Counted from the stretch's first letter, positions 18,128-27,857 are shown. The stretch: 64,000 nucleotides of DNA from Lachnospiraceae bacterium (GCA_024687305.1 JAILEQ010000062.1:1-64000), one strand, 5' to 3'. Translations and numbers: made by a program. The notes: a model not told the origin generated them from the sequence alone.

Positions 18128-18457
18128 ATGGAAACTTTAATCATATGGTTGGTTGTTATGATTCCTTTGAGCGCATTTCTGACGGGATTGGGAATTTATG
18201 CGCTGAGGCGCAAGAAACCGATGTGGTTTTGGACAGGCCGGGCAGTTATGGAAGAAGAGATCAAAGATATACCGGCGTACAACAAAGCTAACGGAATCAT
18301 GTGGATCGCTTTTTCATTAGTGAGTTGGGCAAGCACTGTTGCAGGGTGTAAAAGCTTAAAGGTCGGAGGGCTCGTACTGTTAGTGGGCTGCATGGTAGCT
18401 GTTCCGATACTTCTTGTGGCATATAACAAGATATATAAAAAGTATATGAGGGGGTAA
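18128..18457 (+). CDS. Small hypothetical membrane protein
   Basis: METLIIWLVVMIPLSAFLTGLGIYAL..., multiple TM segments. Confidence 0.6.
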   Translation: METLIIWLVVMIPLSAFLTGLGIYALRRKKPMWFWTGRAVMEEEIKDIPAYNKANGIMWIAFSLVSWASTVAGCKSLKVGGLVLLVGCMVAVPILLVAYNKIYKKYMRG

Positions 18458-18462
18458 TCGAT

Positions 18463-19344
18463 ATGTTTGAAGGAATGAATACATCTATTTTGTTCATATT
18501 GGTATTTGGAATACCTATATTCGGATACATCTTTATTGGAAAGATACTCGCCAAGTCTTTTAATAACACTCCTGACGCGCCATCGTATTTGGAAAAAAGT
18601 CCCCCAAATTTCTTTGTGCGCTTTTTAAAGTCGATTCTTCGTATCGCAATCGTGATCGCGGTAGCCGTTGTCATCTCTCACTTACAAATAGGGGTGTTTT
18701 CAGATCTGATGCGGTTCGACAACCCGGAAGAGCAGAAGATCATAGATGAATATGAAGAATTGAAAGAAAACAATATCGATCCCGAAAACGGAAAAACGAT
18801 CCTCACTCCGGCGTTTTTGTTAAAAGATTATAAGATTTATTACTTGGGTGAACAAAGAGGCTCCAATTTTGCCACTAAAATGAGCAAAGGAATCTTTATA
18901 ATGTTGCTCATTACGGCAGGTGGAACATCAGGTATAAGCTATCTGTTTTTGTTTTACAAGCAAAAGAAAAAGATAAGTATCTTAAGTATTTTGGCAACGC
19001 TCCTTCTTATTCCTACGATCACTATCGCTTTTAGGACAATAGATAATGATATTTGGGGTGTCAAAGTACCCGCTCCCGAGAGCGCGAAAATATCCGTCGT
19101 TGATGTCACGATCAATTCCAGACGCGAAGAAGTCGTTCACAACGAAGAATCAAGTGATTCTTACTATTACTATATTTCGATCGATTACGGCGACGGAAAA
19201 GGTCCTGTTTCCAAGGAAACATCATATGGTATCTATTACACCGCAGAAATGCCGGGTGCTTACCTTATGGGACAGGTAGACGATGCCGGAAGCAGAATTG
19301 ATTTTAAGCTTTATCCCACGTCTGAATATGAAAAAGAAAACTGA
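18463..19344 (+). CDS. Hypothetical membrane protein
   Basis: Full-length ORF with 3-4 predicted TM segments, 6 bp after the upstream gene. Confidence 0.7.
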   Translation: MFEGMNTSILFILVFGIPIFGYIFIGKILAKSFNNTPDAPSYLEKSPPNFFVRFLKSILRIAIVIAVAVVISHLQIGVFSDLMRFDNPEEQKIIDEYEELKENNIDPENGKTILTPAFLLKDYKIYYLGEQRGSNFATKMSKGIFIMLLITAGGTSGISYLFLFYKQKKKISILSILATLLLIPTITIAFRTIDNDIWGVKVPAPESAKISVVDVTINSRREEVVHNEESSDSYYYYISIDYGDGKGPVSKETSYGIYYTAEMPGAYLMGQVDDAGSRIDFKLYPTSEYEKEN

Positions 19345-19384
19345 TTTTTCAGAAATGGAGTGAGGGCCATTCTTTGCTTATAAA

Positions 19385-21064
19385 TTACCATTCATTTATC
19401 ATTTTGCCCATATTTATCAGGTGATCGGCTATTCTTTCGGAATTGGATGCAAGAGACATATACTGCGATCCGACTATAGCTGTGCATATGCCCTCGTTTA
19501 GTCTGACAATATGATTTTCCTCCATTCTGGCGGTGATCTTATCTATTTCATCCTCAATCATGTCAGCTTCTTTAAATGCGTCAATATCTTTTGAGGTGTA
19601 TGCCTTGATGATCTTTTCAAAGAGTTTTTCTATGTGTTCGCGCAGATATGCTATTTCGTAAATTGCCGATTCGGAGAATCCCTGGTTTTCCTTTTTGAGA
19701 GTATCGGCATATTCCATGATATTTTCTGCGTAATCACCGACTCTTTCAATATCACTTATTGTATGAAATGTTGTAGCGACATATTTATGGTCTTTTTCGC
19801 TAAGGGGCAGTTTCGAAAGTTCCACTACAAATTTCACCAGTTCTTTGTTGATAAAGTCAATTTCCTCTTCGTTTTCTTTAAACTGTTCCTGTTTGGAAAA
19901 GTCAAGTTTGCATATTGTTTCGAGCGAACAGATATAGTTTTGCATGGCTATATCGGCCATATTTATGATTTCCTTTTTGAGCTGGGCAACAGCGATAGGA
20001 GGGGTCTTTAACATGTTTCGATCGACATAGTACAGCTTTCTTTTATTATCTTCAACGTTTTCTTCGTCCTTATCGGGAATGAGTTTAGTCACTGCTTTCA
20101 CCAAAATATTGGTAAGCGGTAAATACAAAACTACCGTCAATACGTTAAATACCGTATGGAACATGGCAAGCTGGATCTGCGGAACATTTGGAAAGAGACG
20201 CTCAAACAGTATGCCGAAAGATACGCTGCCGCCGGTTGTAGCGGTCAAAAGCAAGCCCAATATCATAAATAACACCACGCCGCCCACATTAAAGAGAAGA
20301 TGAATGAGGGCAGTTCTTTTTGCATTCTTGCCGCTTCCCAAGCCGGCGATCATGGCAACTACACAGGAACCGATGTTGGAACCCATGGTAAGAAATATGC
20401 CCTGGTCAAGAGTGACAAGCCCGGTAACCACCATGGTGATGGTAATTGAAGTCATGACTGAGGAACTCTGGATAATGGCGGTAAAAACGGTTCCCACAAT
20501 TACAAGCAATAAGGCATTGTCTATGCCTGCCAGGAATTGTTTAACGGCGTCAAGCTGTGAAAATGTTCCCATCGAAGAGCTCATGATGGATAAGCCCACA
20601 AAAAGCATGCCAAATCCCGAGAAAATGCCTCCGAAGCGCTTTAACTGATCTTTCTTGGAAAAGAGTGTGAACATGGCTCCGACGCCTGCAAAGGCAGAAA
20701 AAATAACGGTTGTGGACAGGCTGTTGTCACCGGTCATACCAAGAGCTACAATCTGACCTGTAATGGTGGTACCGATATTTGCACCGAATATGACAGTTGC
20801 CGCCTGTGTAAGAGACATGATACCCGCGTTAACAAAACCGATTATCATGACGGTGGTAGCACCTGAACTTTGAATTGCGGCGGTTGTTACAGCGCCTATT
20901 CCGACTCCTATCAATTGATTTTTGGACACTTTCTTAAAGAGCGACCGAAGCTTGACGGAGCTGACCGCCTCCAAATTTGAACTCATCATGGAACATGCTA
21001 CCAGGAAAATTCCTATTCCTGCCAACATCGATAAAAATGCGGAAACTATAGTTACAGAATTCAT
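19385..21064 (-). CDS. Na/Pi cotransporter family protein with C-terminal PhoU-like domain
   Basis: Two GAxxTAxxQSSxATT-type repeats (GAVTTAAIQSSGATTVM, GTVFTAIIQSSSVMTSI); C-terminal helical PhoU-like region. Start 21064 (MNSVTIV) after cggaggttaagaaa. Confidence 0.9.
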   Translation of the reverse strand: MNSVTIVSAFLSMLAGIGIFLVACSMMSSNLEAVSSVKLRSLFKKVSKNQLIGVGIGAVTTAAIQSSGATTVMIIGFVNAGIMSLTQAATVIFGANIGTTITGQIVALGMTGDNSLSTTVIFSAFAGVGAMFTLFSKKDQLKRFGGIFSGFGMLFVGLSIMSSSMGTFSQLDAVKQFLAGIDNALLLVIVGTVFTAIIQSSSVMTSITITMVVTGLVTLDQGIFLTMGSNIGSCVVAMIAGLGSGKNAKRTALIHLLFNVGGVVLFMILGLLLTATTGGSVSFGILFERLFPNVPQIQLAMFHTVFNVLTVVLYLPLTNILVKAVTKLIPDKDEENVEDNKRKLYYVDRNMLKTPPIAVAQLKKEIINMADIAMQNYICSLETICKLDFSKQEQFKENEEEIDFINKELVKFVVELSKLPLSEKDHKYVATTFHTISDIERVGDYAENIMEYADTLKKENQGFSESAIYEIAYLREHIEKLFEKIIKAYTSKDIDAFKEADMIEDEIDKITARMEENHIVRLNEGICTAIVGSQYMSLASNSERIADHLINMGKMINEW

Positions 21065-21376
21065 TTTCTTAACCTCCGATAAAGACAAGATCCGTAATGC
21101 AGAAGTTTGCATATATTTGCATAAAAATAGACTTCACCACAAAAAAGTGGCAAAGTCTCGCTTCTTAAAACATGTTCCGGGGATGTTTGATTCCCGTACT
21201 GACGAAAACATGTCACACATAATTATTTAATCGTGCAAGCTACTCCCTTTGACTATTATATAGTAACAAGGTACAAAATGGCTGTCAATCATTTTGAACT
21301 ATCGCTTTTGTACCTTTTAATGCCCCAAACCCTATGATATTATTGTTATCAGCAAAGAAGAACCAGGAGTGAAGAA

Positions 21377-22564
21377 ATGATCAAAGCAGTTATATTTGAT
21401 ATGTTTGAAACCCTTGTAACTTTATTTGAGGGTCGAACATATTTCGGCGAGAATATAGCGTCGGATGTCGGAGCCGATCCGGTACTTTTCAGGAAAGAAT
21501 GGCATTCTATAGAAGATGATCGCAGCATAGGAAAATATACCATAGAAGAAGGCCTTAAAATAGTGCTTGAAAGACTCGGTCTTTATTCGGAAGATAAAGT
21601 AAAAGAGGCTGCAAGAAAGAGACGCGAAGCCTTATCGGATACTTTTTCCGCGATCCCCGATGAATCGATAAATCTCCTAAAAAAGCTTAAAGCAAACGGC
21701 ATAAAGATCGGACTTATCACAAATACGTTTTCGGATGAACGCGATTTTATAAAAGCAAGCCCATTGTTTCCGTATTTTGATGTGGCGCTGATATCCTATG
21801 AGCAGGGAATATGCAAACCGGACCCGGAAATGTTTGAAAGAATGACAAAACGTCTCGGTGTTACGGCTGAAGAGTGTTTATATGTGGGTGACGGAGGTTC
21901 AAGGGAGTTATATGCCGCTTTAGAGGCAGGCATGCATCCGTTACAATGTACCTGGTTTCATGACAGGGCTTTTAAGCCGCATATTCCGTGCGAGATCCTT
22001 GATGAGTTTGAGCATGCGGATCACTGGTATGATGTGCTCGACCATCTTTCTGAGAGCAAGAATGCAAGAGGTAATATCATGCTGATCGGTATGCCTGCAT
22101 CGGGCAAGAGTACAGTCGGAATAATACTCGCCAAGATTCTTGGCATGGATTTTATTGACAGCGATATTCTTCTGCAGCAACGCGAAGGCAAGAAACTGTG
22201 TGAGATCATAGAAAGAGACGGTGTAGACGGATTTTTGAAATGCGAAGAGGAGACGCTTCTTGGCATAAATGTAACGAATACGGTGATAGCAACAGGCGGA
22301 AGCGCGGTTTACAGTGAAAAAGCCATGGATTATCATAAAAAGCGCTCCACCGTATGCTATCTTGAAGTTTCGAAAGAGGAACTTGTCAAAAGACTCGCCG
22401 ATATAAAACAGCGTGGCGTAGTACTGCGACAAGGTGAAAATTTTGACGGTATGTTCGCCACAAGAAAAGCACTTTATGAGAAATATGCTGATATTACGAT
22501 TTCGGAAGGAAACCGCACGCTCGAAGAAACTGTGCAGGATATCAGGAAACGAATCGCCGATTAA
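21377..22564 (+). CDS. HAD-superfamily hydrolase fused to shikimate-kinase-like P-loop kinase
   Basis: N-terminus VIFDMFETLV...ITNTFSDE...KPDPEMFE...YVGDGGSRE (HAD); C-terminus IMLIGMPASGKSTVGIILAKILGMDFIDSDILLQ...IATGGSAVY...RKALYEKYADI (SK-like). Confidence 0.85.
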   Translation: MIKAVIFDMFETLVTLFEGRTYFGENIASDVGADPVLFRKEWHSIEDDRSIGKYTIEEGLKIVLERLGLYSEDKVKEAARKRREALSDTFSAIPDESINLLKKLKANGIKIGLITNTFSDERDFIKASPLFPYFDVALISYEQGICKPDPEMFERMTKRLGVTAEECLYVGDGGSRELYAALEAGMHPLQCTWFHDRAFKPHIPCEILDEFEHADHWYDVLDHLSESKNARGNIMLIGMPASGKSTVGIILAKILGMDFIDSDILLQQREGKKLCEIIERDGVDGFLKCEEETLLGINVTNTVIATGGSAVYSEKAMDYHKKRSTVCYLEVSKEELVKRLADIKQRGVVLRQGENFDGMFATRKALYEKYADITISEGNRTLEETVQDIRKRIAD

Positions 22565-22588
22565 CAGATCTTGGAGGTAACGGCAAAA

Positions 22589-23359
22589 GTGAAAAGATCA
22601 TTTAAGAATATAGCGACGTTGTTTCGCCGCAAAATGAACCAAGGGGACGGTGGTGCCCCTTCATTTTCGGACCTGGACGATTATATACGGGATAACTATA
22701 TAGAAGACAAGGCCGGTTCAATCGCTCCCGGCGATCATACGGCACAAGGATTTGCCGGTACCGCTTTATCCGGAGCGGGGGAAACGGTACGAAAGGCTGT
22801 AAAAGCGACTTTTGCAAGATCGGCGAAAGAGTGTGTTCCATATGAAGAACCCGAGGAAACGGTTGAAGATGAGGAATGCGGCAGTTCTTTTGAGATATCG
22901 CCGGCGGATCTGAAAGAGCCCGAAAAATATGCCGACAAGACAGTTTTTGCTTCGGTCTGTGTGCCTATGCCCGAGCCGGAGCGCAAACTTGATGACGTTG
23001 TAAGCAATCTCGAAAAGTCATTTATGGAAATGGTGTTTTTTTTCGCCGATCAAAAAGGTTTAAGCGATTCCGGGCTGCAAAAGAGGGCAAACATCGACAG
23101 AAAAGCATTTTCAAAGTTAAGATGCGGCACCACCAAAAATCCCAGCAAATCGACTGCGCTTGCACTTGCGATAGCCTTAAAACTTAATCTTGACGAGGCA
23201 AAGGACCTGTTGGCAAGAGCAGGATACGCTTTTTCGCCTTGCAGCAAGCAGGACGTTATAGTCAGATATTTTATAGAGCGGGAAGCTTACGATATAGATG
23301 CAGTAAATTATGCGCTTTACGAGCATGGCGAGCAGATACTGGGCACGAAGCAGTATTAG
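22589..23359 (+). CDS. Hypothetical protein with C-terminal HTH-like RANIDRKAFSKLR domain
   Basis: GTG at 22589 after ggaggtaacggcaaaa; C-terminus SFMEMVFFFADQKGLSDSGLQKRANIDRKAFSKLRCGTTKNPSKSTALALAIALKLNLDEAKDLLARAGYAFSPCSKQDVIVRYFIE. Confidence 0.75.
   Translation: MKRSFKNIATLFRRKMNQGDGGAPSFSDLDDYIRDNYIEDKAGSIAPGDHTAQGFAGTALSGAGETVRKAVKATFARSAKECVPYEEPEETVEDEECGSSFEISPADLKEPEKYADKTVFASVCVPMPEPERKLDDVVSNLEKSFMEMVFFFADQKGLSDSGLQKRANIDRKAFSKLRCGTTKNPSKSTALALAIALKLNLDEAKDLLARAGYAFSPCSKQDVIVRYFIEREAYDIDAVNYALYEHGEQILGTKQY
22631..22667. repeat. GGGGACGG palindromic element, copy 1 (inside CDS)
   Basis: aaaatgaaccaaggggacggtggtgccccttcatttt; 12-bp stem with a 4-nt bulge; shares the ggggacggtggtg core with the 37130 copy. 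Confidence 0.6.
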
Positions 23360-23466
23360 GCTGAGCGACGGAGTGTAAAAGTCGCTTGGCGGGCGACCGC
23401 GGTTTCTTTTTACAAATATATAATGACCTCAGTAACAGGAAAACACACTATTACGGAGGTGCATTT

Positions 23467-24132
23467 ATGAGAGAAAATTTAACCGAACTTGTTTTTATCC
23501 TTGACCGAAGCGGATCTATGAGCGGCCTTGAAGCCGACACGATCGGGGGCTTCAATTCAATGATCGCCAAACAGCAAAAAGAAGAAGGCGAGGCTGTCGT
23601 GACCACAGTGCTTTTCGATGACAGCATCGAAGTACTGCACGATCGTGTTCCGATAGGAAAAGTCGAGAAGATGACCGACAGCGACTATTTTGTGAGAGGA
23701 TGTACGGCACTTTTGGATGCGGTGGGCAGAACGATCCGCAGCATAAAAAAAGTCCATAAAGCCATGCCGGACGAGGAAAAACCTTCGAAAACCCTTTTTA
23801 TCATCACAACCGACGGACTTGAGAACGCCAGCAAAGAGTACAGCTTCAAAGAAGTCAAAAAGATGATAAACAAACAAAAAGAAAAATATGACTGGGAATT
23901 TTTGTTCCTCGGTGCCAATATCGATGCGATCGAGGTCGCAAAGAATATGGGTATCGGGAAGGACAGAGCGGCAAATTACTGTTGCGATTCGGCAGGTACG
24001 GCACTTAATTATGAAGTCATGGATGAAGCTGTGTCGTTTGCAAGAAAATGCAAAGGTTCAAGTATGAAAGCCGCATTCTCGGGCGGAGCGTGGAAAGCAC
24101 GCATAGATGAGGACTACAGCGAAAGAGGATAA
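23467..24132 (+). CDS. vWA domain protein
   Basis: MRENLTELVFILDRSGSMSGLEADTIGGFNSMI: MIDAS DxSGS; RGCTALLDAVG; TTDGLEN. Start at ATG 23467 after acggaggtgcattt. Confidence 0.9.
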   Translation: MRENLTELVFILDRSGSMSGLEADTIGGFNSMIAKQQKEEGEAVVTTVLFDDSIEVLHDRVPIGKVEKMTDSDYFVRGCTALLDAVGRTIRSIKKVHKAMPDEEKPSKTLFIITTDGLENASKEYSFKEVKKMINKQKEKYDWEFLFLGANIDAIEVAKNMGIGKDRAANYCCDSAGTALNYEVMDEAVSFARKCKGSSMKAAFSGGAWKARIDEDYSERG

Positions 24133-24242
24133 TGTGCGGGACATATGTGTCCCATTGCAAAAACAGGGCATTTGCTCACTTTGTGTCCTGTAAGAAAACG
24201 GCATAAGATCATATGCTTAGAGCGTAAAGGAGGTCACGGAAA

Positions 24243-24758
24243 ATGGATCAGGCAAAAATCGGTAAGTTTCTGGCGGAACTTCGTAAAGAACAGGAAATGA
24301 CTCAGGAACAGCTGGCTGAGAAATTGAATGTTGCAAGAAGAACGGTATCGCGCTGGGAAACGGGTAACAACATGCCCGACATTGATATACTGATAGAGCT
24401 TTCGGATCTGTATGCCGTCGATCTTCGGGAAATCTTAACCGGAGAAAGGAAGAGTGAGCAAATGAATAACGAAACAAAAGAAACAGTATTACAGGCAGTT
24501 GATTATGCAAACACGGAATCGGAGAAGTGCAACAAAAGAGTTCGGTTGTGCAATATGATCGGAATGGGATTTATGGTGATATACATGCTCTTTAAAGATT
24601 CCGAAATTTATTTTCAAAACAAAACCGCAGCTGTGCTTATAGACATAGCTTCGGGAATAGCATTGGGAATGCTGCTTACGGGGCTTATCTTCTCAAGCCG
24701 ATACGGCGCAAAAATAAGAGCCTTCAAGCAAAGAGTTTTTAAAAGAGCGAGGTTATAG
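24243..24758 (+). CDS. XRE-family regulator with C-terminal TM segments
   Basis: IGKFLAELRKEQEMTQEQLAEKLNVARRTVSRWETGNNMPDIDILIELSDLY then two hydrophobic segments. Confidence 0.88.
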   Translation: MDQAKIGKFLAELRKEQEMTQEQLAEKLNVARRTVSRWETGNNMPDIDILIELSDLYAVDLREILTGERKSEQMNNETKETVLQAVDYANTESEKCNKRVRLCNMIGMGFMVIYMLFKDSEIYFQNKTAAVLIDIASGIALGMLLTGLIFSSRYGAKIRAFKQRVFKRARL

Positions 24759-24762
24759 CCTG

Positions 24763-24787
24763 CGAGCCCCTTTAGGGGCTCGTTTTT
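24763..24787 (+). terminator. Intrinsic terminator
   Basis: cgagcccctttaggggctcgttttt. Confidence 0.85.
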
Positions 24788-24811
24788 CTTTACTTTGCAG
24801 GCAATACGCTT

Positions 24812-26245
24812 TTAGTAACCAAAGAATTTCTTCAATTTTTCATCCGGAAGGAGATCGCTTTTGTAAAGGCCGAAGGAGCTGCCCGGAACGATCTCCTGGT
24901 ACCGGTCGAGAAACTCGTCGTAGGTTTTGGCCTTAAAGCAGTCGGGAGTTATGAAAAAGTCGCGCGAGCCGCCGGTTGAGCGGTTGCCCGCCGTCACACT
25001 TACTTTATAGTCACCGGTGGCAAGTTTATAAACTCTGTATTGCTCAAGATACCAGCCGTGAATGTCGACGTGCCCAAACGGAACATCGTAAGAAGAGATA
25101 ACGTCATTGTTTGAGAGAGCACAGTTTTCGTAATCGTATTCTATGCATTTTATAAAATCTTCGGCAGTACTGAAATTTTCAATGTAAAATGTGTCGGAAT
25201 CTGAGCTTTGGCGTATGAATTCGTAATCACCGTCAATTTGACGGATGTCGTATTTCCAAGCCTTTTTAAGCATTTCTTTTGTAAGCCAGTGATAATTCTT
25301 TTTGACTTTTTTATAAGCTTTATCTGTGTAAACTTTTATGTCCGTACCGAACTTAAACTTCTCTTCGGGGTTTGAGTTCGCTACGGTTGTTTTGGTATAC
25401 TCGCAAAGATAATCGATAAATTCATCGGACGTGGAGCCTTCTTTCCATTCATCTACGATCCGTTCATTTTTCCATCCGCTTCTTGTCTGTCCGAATACGA
25501 GCCTGCCGTGAACGGGCGTGATCTCCCATGGTGTACACTTTTTCATCTGTGCGATCGATGCCCAGGGATATTCCGTTTTAAGTTTTTCAAGCGCTTTCTC
25601 GTAGTAAACGTTTATGTCCGTTCCGTATTTAAACAATTTTATACTTTTCGTGGGCTTTTTGTTGAGCTCTTCCTCGCGAAGCCTTTCTTTTTCTTCCGCC
25701 TCTTCCCTTTCAAAGATATCATCGGGACTTAGGGCTTTCCATGCCCATACTTTATCGGGATCGATGCAGCATAATGCCGGTGCATGGATAAATGTTCCGT
25801 CTGTTTCGCTGAATTTATCCCATCGGCCCGCAGAGATCGAACCGTCGTTTAACAGTAAAAGGCAATACTGTTCATTTTTGGGATAATCTTTGTCGGAAAA
25901 AGAGTTAAAACCTTCGAAATCGACGTGATATGTGCTTTCTTCTTCGGGGATCATATTGATGAAACCGATATTTTCGTCTTCAAGGCATTCCGTGATATCG
26001 TAACGGGAAAGGCGATGCCATTTTGCAACTTCGCTCCAGTCAACCGAATCGCCCGTGCCACGAACAAACGAACCTGTAGGATTTGTTTTACTGCAATCAT
26101 TGTGCGGACACCATTCCCCTGCCGTGTAACGCCCGTTTTTTAATTCGAGCAGACAAAAAGTCCCGTATTCCGGAAGTTTTTTGTCTTTTGTCTCAAAAAA
26201 ATTGTTAAAGGAAATGGTTAGCGTCTTGTAATCGCAGGTAAACAT
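24812..26245 (-). CDS. Hypothetical cytosolic protein with two pairs of internal repeats
   Basis: N-terminal pair GTFCLLELKNGRYTAGEW / EQYCLLLLNDGSISAGRW; C-terminal pair FKYGTDINVYYEKALEKLKTEYPW / FKFGTDIKVYTDKAYKKVKKNYHW. Confidence 0.7.
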   Translation of the reverse strand: MFTCDYKTLTISFNNFFETKDKKLPEYGTFCLLELKNGRYTAGEWCPHNDCSKTNPTGSFVRGTGDSVDWSEVAKWHRLSRYDITECLEDENIGFINMIPEEESTYHVDFEGFNSFSDKDYPKNEQYCLLLLNDGSISAGRWDKFSETDGTFIHAPALCCIDPDKVWAWKALSPDDIFEREEAEEKERLREEELNKKPTKSIKLFKYGTDINVYYEKALEKLKTEYPWASIAQMKKCTPWEITPVHGRLVFGQTRSGWKNERIVDEWKEGSTSDEFIDYLCEYTKTTVANSNPEEKFKFGTDIKVYTDKAYKKVKKNYHWLTKEMLKKAWKYDIRQIDGDYEFIRQSSDSDTFYIENFSTAEDFIKCIEYDYENCALSNNDVISSYDVPFGHVDIHGWYLEQYRVYKLATGDYKVSVTAGNRSTGGSRDFFITPDCFKAKTYDEFLDRYQEIVPGSSFGLYKSDLLPDEKLKKFFGY

Positions 26246-26404
26246 AGTTTTCTTTCTCCCTTACTGAATGGGTACGGAGTGTGTTTCTGGCAATATTTTA
26301 GCATTTGCGTCTTTAAAAACCAACTGTAATTTGATATCATTTCTACATACGCCAATCATCGCAAAAGAGAGATTGTGCGTAAACGAACCGGCAAGGCGGA
26401 TAAG

Positions 26405-27805
26405 ATGAATATTTTCGCATTTGAAAGACAAAAAGAGACGATAAGTATAAGGAATATCAGACCTTCGAGATACATTTATTATATGGCATATGTGCTGGAA
26501 CTTATTTTTTTCTCGGTCCGAGGCAACTTCCTTCCCGTTTCGACGAAAGTGTTCGGGATAAACGGCTGGACGATCATTTTCGCGGCACATATGATAGCTT
26601 CTTTGATCGTGATGCTTATGTGGACAAAGAAATTTAAACCGCTTTTGATAGCCTCTTTGGTGATAATGCTGGCAGGACTTGTTCCGTACATCTTTTTGCC
26701 CGTCGGTATTTTGAGATTTGTGTTCGGACTCATCGGATACATCGGGCTCGGAGGTGTGGTCACGGGAGCGCGTTGCGGTTATGCTTTCGCGGCAAATAAT
26801 GCCGAGAGGCTGTTCGGAATCATACTTATGTTCTTTTCGGTTACGATGGTAAGACTTTCAGATTCTTTGGGAGCTGACGGCATTTTTGTAACGGTAATGC
26901 TTCCTATCGCACTTTTGGTAGTATTAAGCTTTTGCATCGTTCGATTTAGGGAAGAAGATCTTGAGGTCAAAGAAGAAAGCTCAAAAGAGGATGCGAGGGG
27001 AGTATATTGGGCGCTTGCATTTTTTATCGTTTATTTTTCGGTAGACGGATATATAGGGGCGCTGACGGAAGACAGCCGGAATGAGTATATGTACCTGATC
27101 GCAGGAAGCTTGCTTGCGGTCGTTATACTGGTTTCTGCTTTTTGCAAGATCCGGCTTTCAACCTGGCATCTATGGAATCTTTTCCTTTTGTTTTCTATCG
27201 CAATGGGAGTATTTGCGGTGCTTGCTCCAAAGATCGGGACCGATGTACCCATGAACTTCTTTGGCGGTTTAAGCTATATCGGATGGCCGTTATGTATATA
27301 TACGCTCGGAAGTGCACAGCGCCGGTTTGCAAGCTACAGGCTTTTGAAAAAATGTACCCTTGTTTATGTTTTGCTTTCTCCGTTCACCACACTTTCAAGC
27401 AACTGGGCATTAAATTTTTGTTCGGAGTATTTTCCGATGATAACGTTAATATACATATTGACGATCTCATTTGTTTTGCTCATGTTTTCCCCGGTAAGCT
27501 ACCAATATCTTTTTTCGTCATTATGGATCGACGGATTGTATAAGCCTGATATGACTGCTTTACACAAGAAGGTCGAGCAGGCGGATCAATTCGGCAAATA
27601 TGAACTGACGCCCAGACAAAAGGAAGTCGCCGCTTTACTGCTTGCCGCAAAAACAAGAAGACAGATTGCGGGCGAGTTGGGGCTTTCCGAGTCCACAGTC
27701 AAAATGCATACATCGGAGTTGTATAAACGACTTAACATAAACAGCAAGGCAGAACTGTTTAAGATATTCGGTGTTACCGCGACAGAAGAGTCGCCGGAAG
27801 AATAG
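26405..27805 (+). CDS. Polytopic membrane protein with C-terminal LuxR HTH
   Basis: ~12 hydrophobic segments then LTPRQKEVAALLLAAKTRRQIAGELGLSESTVKMHTSELYKRLNI. Confidence 0.85.
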   Translation: MNIFAFERQKETISIRNIRPSRYIYYMAYVLELIFFSVRGNFLPVSTKVFGINGWTIIFAAHMIASLIVMLMWTKKFKPLLIASLVIMLAGLVPYIFLPVGILRFVFGLIGYIGLGGVVTGARCGYAFAANNAERLFGIILMFFSVTMVRLSDSLGADGIFVTVMLPIALLVVLSFCIVRFREEDLEVKEESSKEDARGVYWALAFFIVYFSVDGYIGALTEDSRNEYMYLIAGSLLAVVILVSAFCKIRLSTWHLWNLFLLFSIAMGVFAVLAPKIGTDVPMNFFGGLSYIGWPLCIYTLGSAQRRFASYRLLKKCTLVYVLLSPFTTLSSNWALNFCSEYFPMITLIYILTISFVLLMFSPVSYQYLFSSLWIDGLYKPDMTALHKKVEQADQFGKYELTPRQKEVAALLLAAKTRRQIAGELGLSESTVKMHTSELYKRLNINSKAELFKIFGVTATEESPEE

Positions 27806-27824
27806 AGCGACGCGCAAGATATAT

Positions 27825-27857
27825 TCCCTTCGGATTGTTTCCGAAGGGTTTCTTTTT
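27825..27857 (+). terminator. Intrinsic terminator
   Basis: cccttcgga-ttgt-ttccgaagggtttcttttt. Confidence 0.75.
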
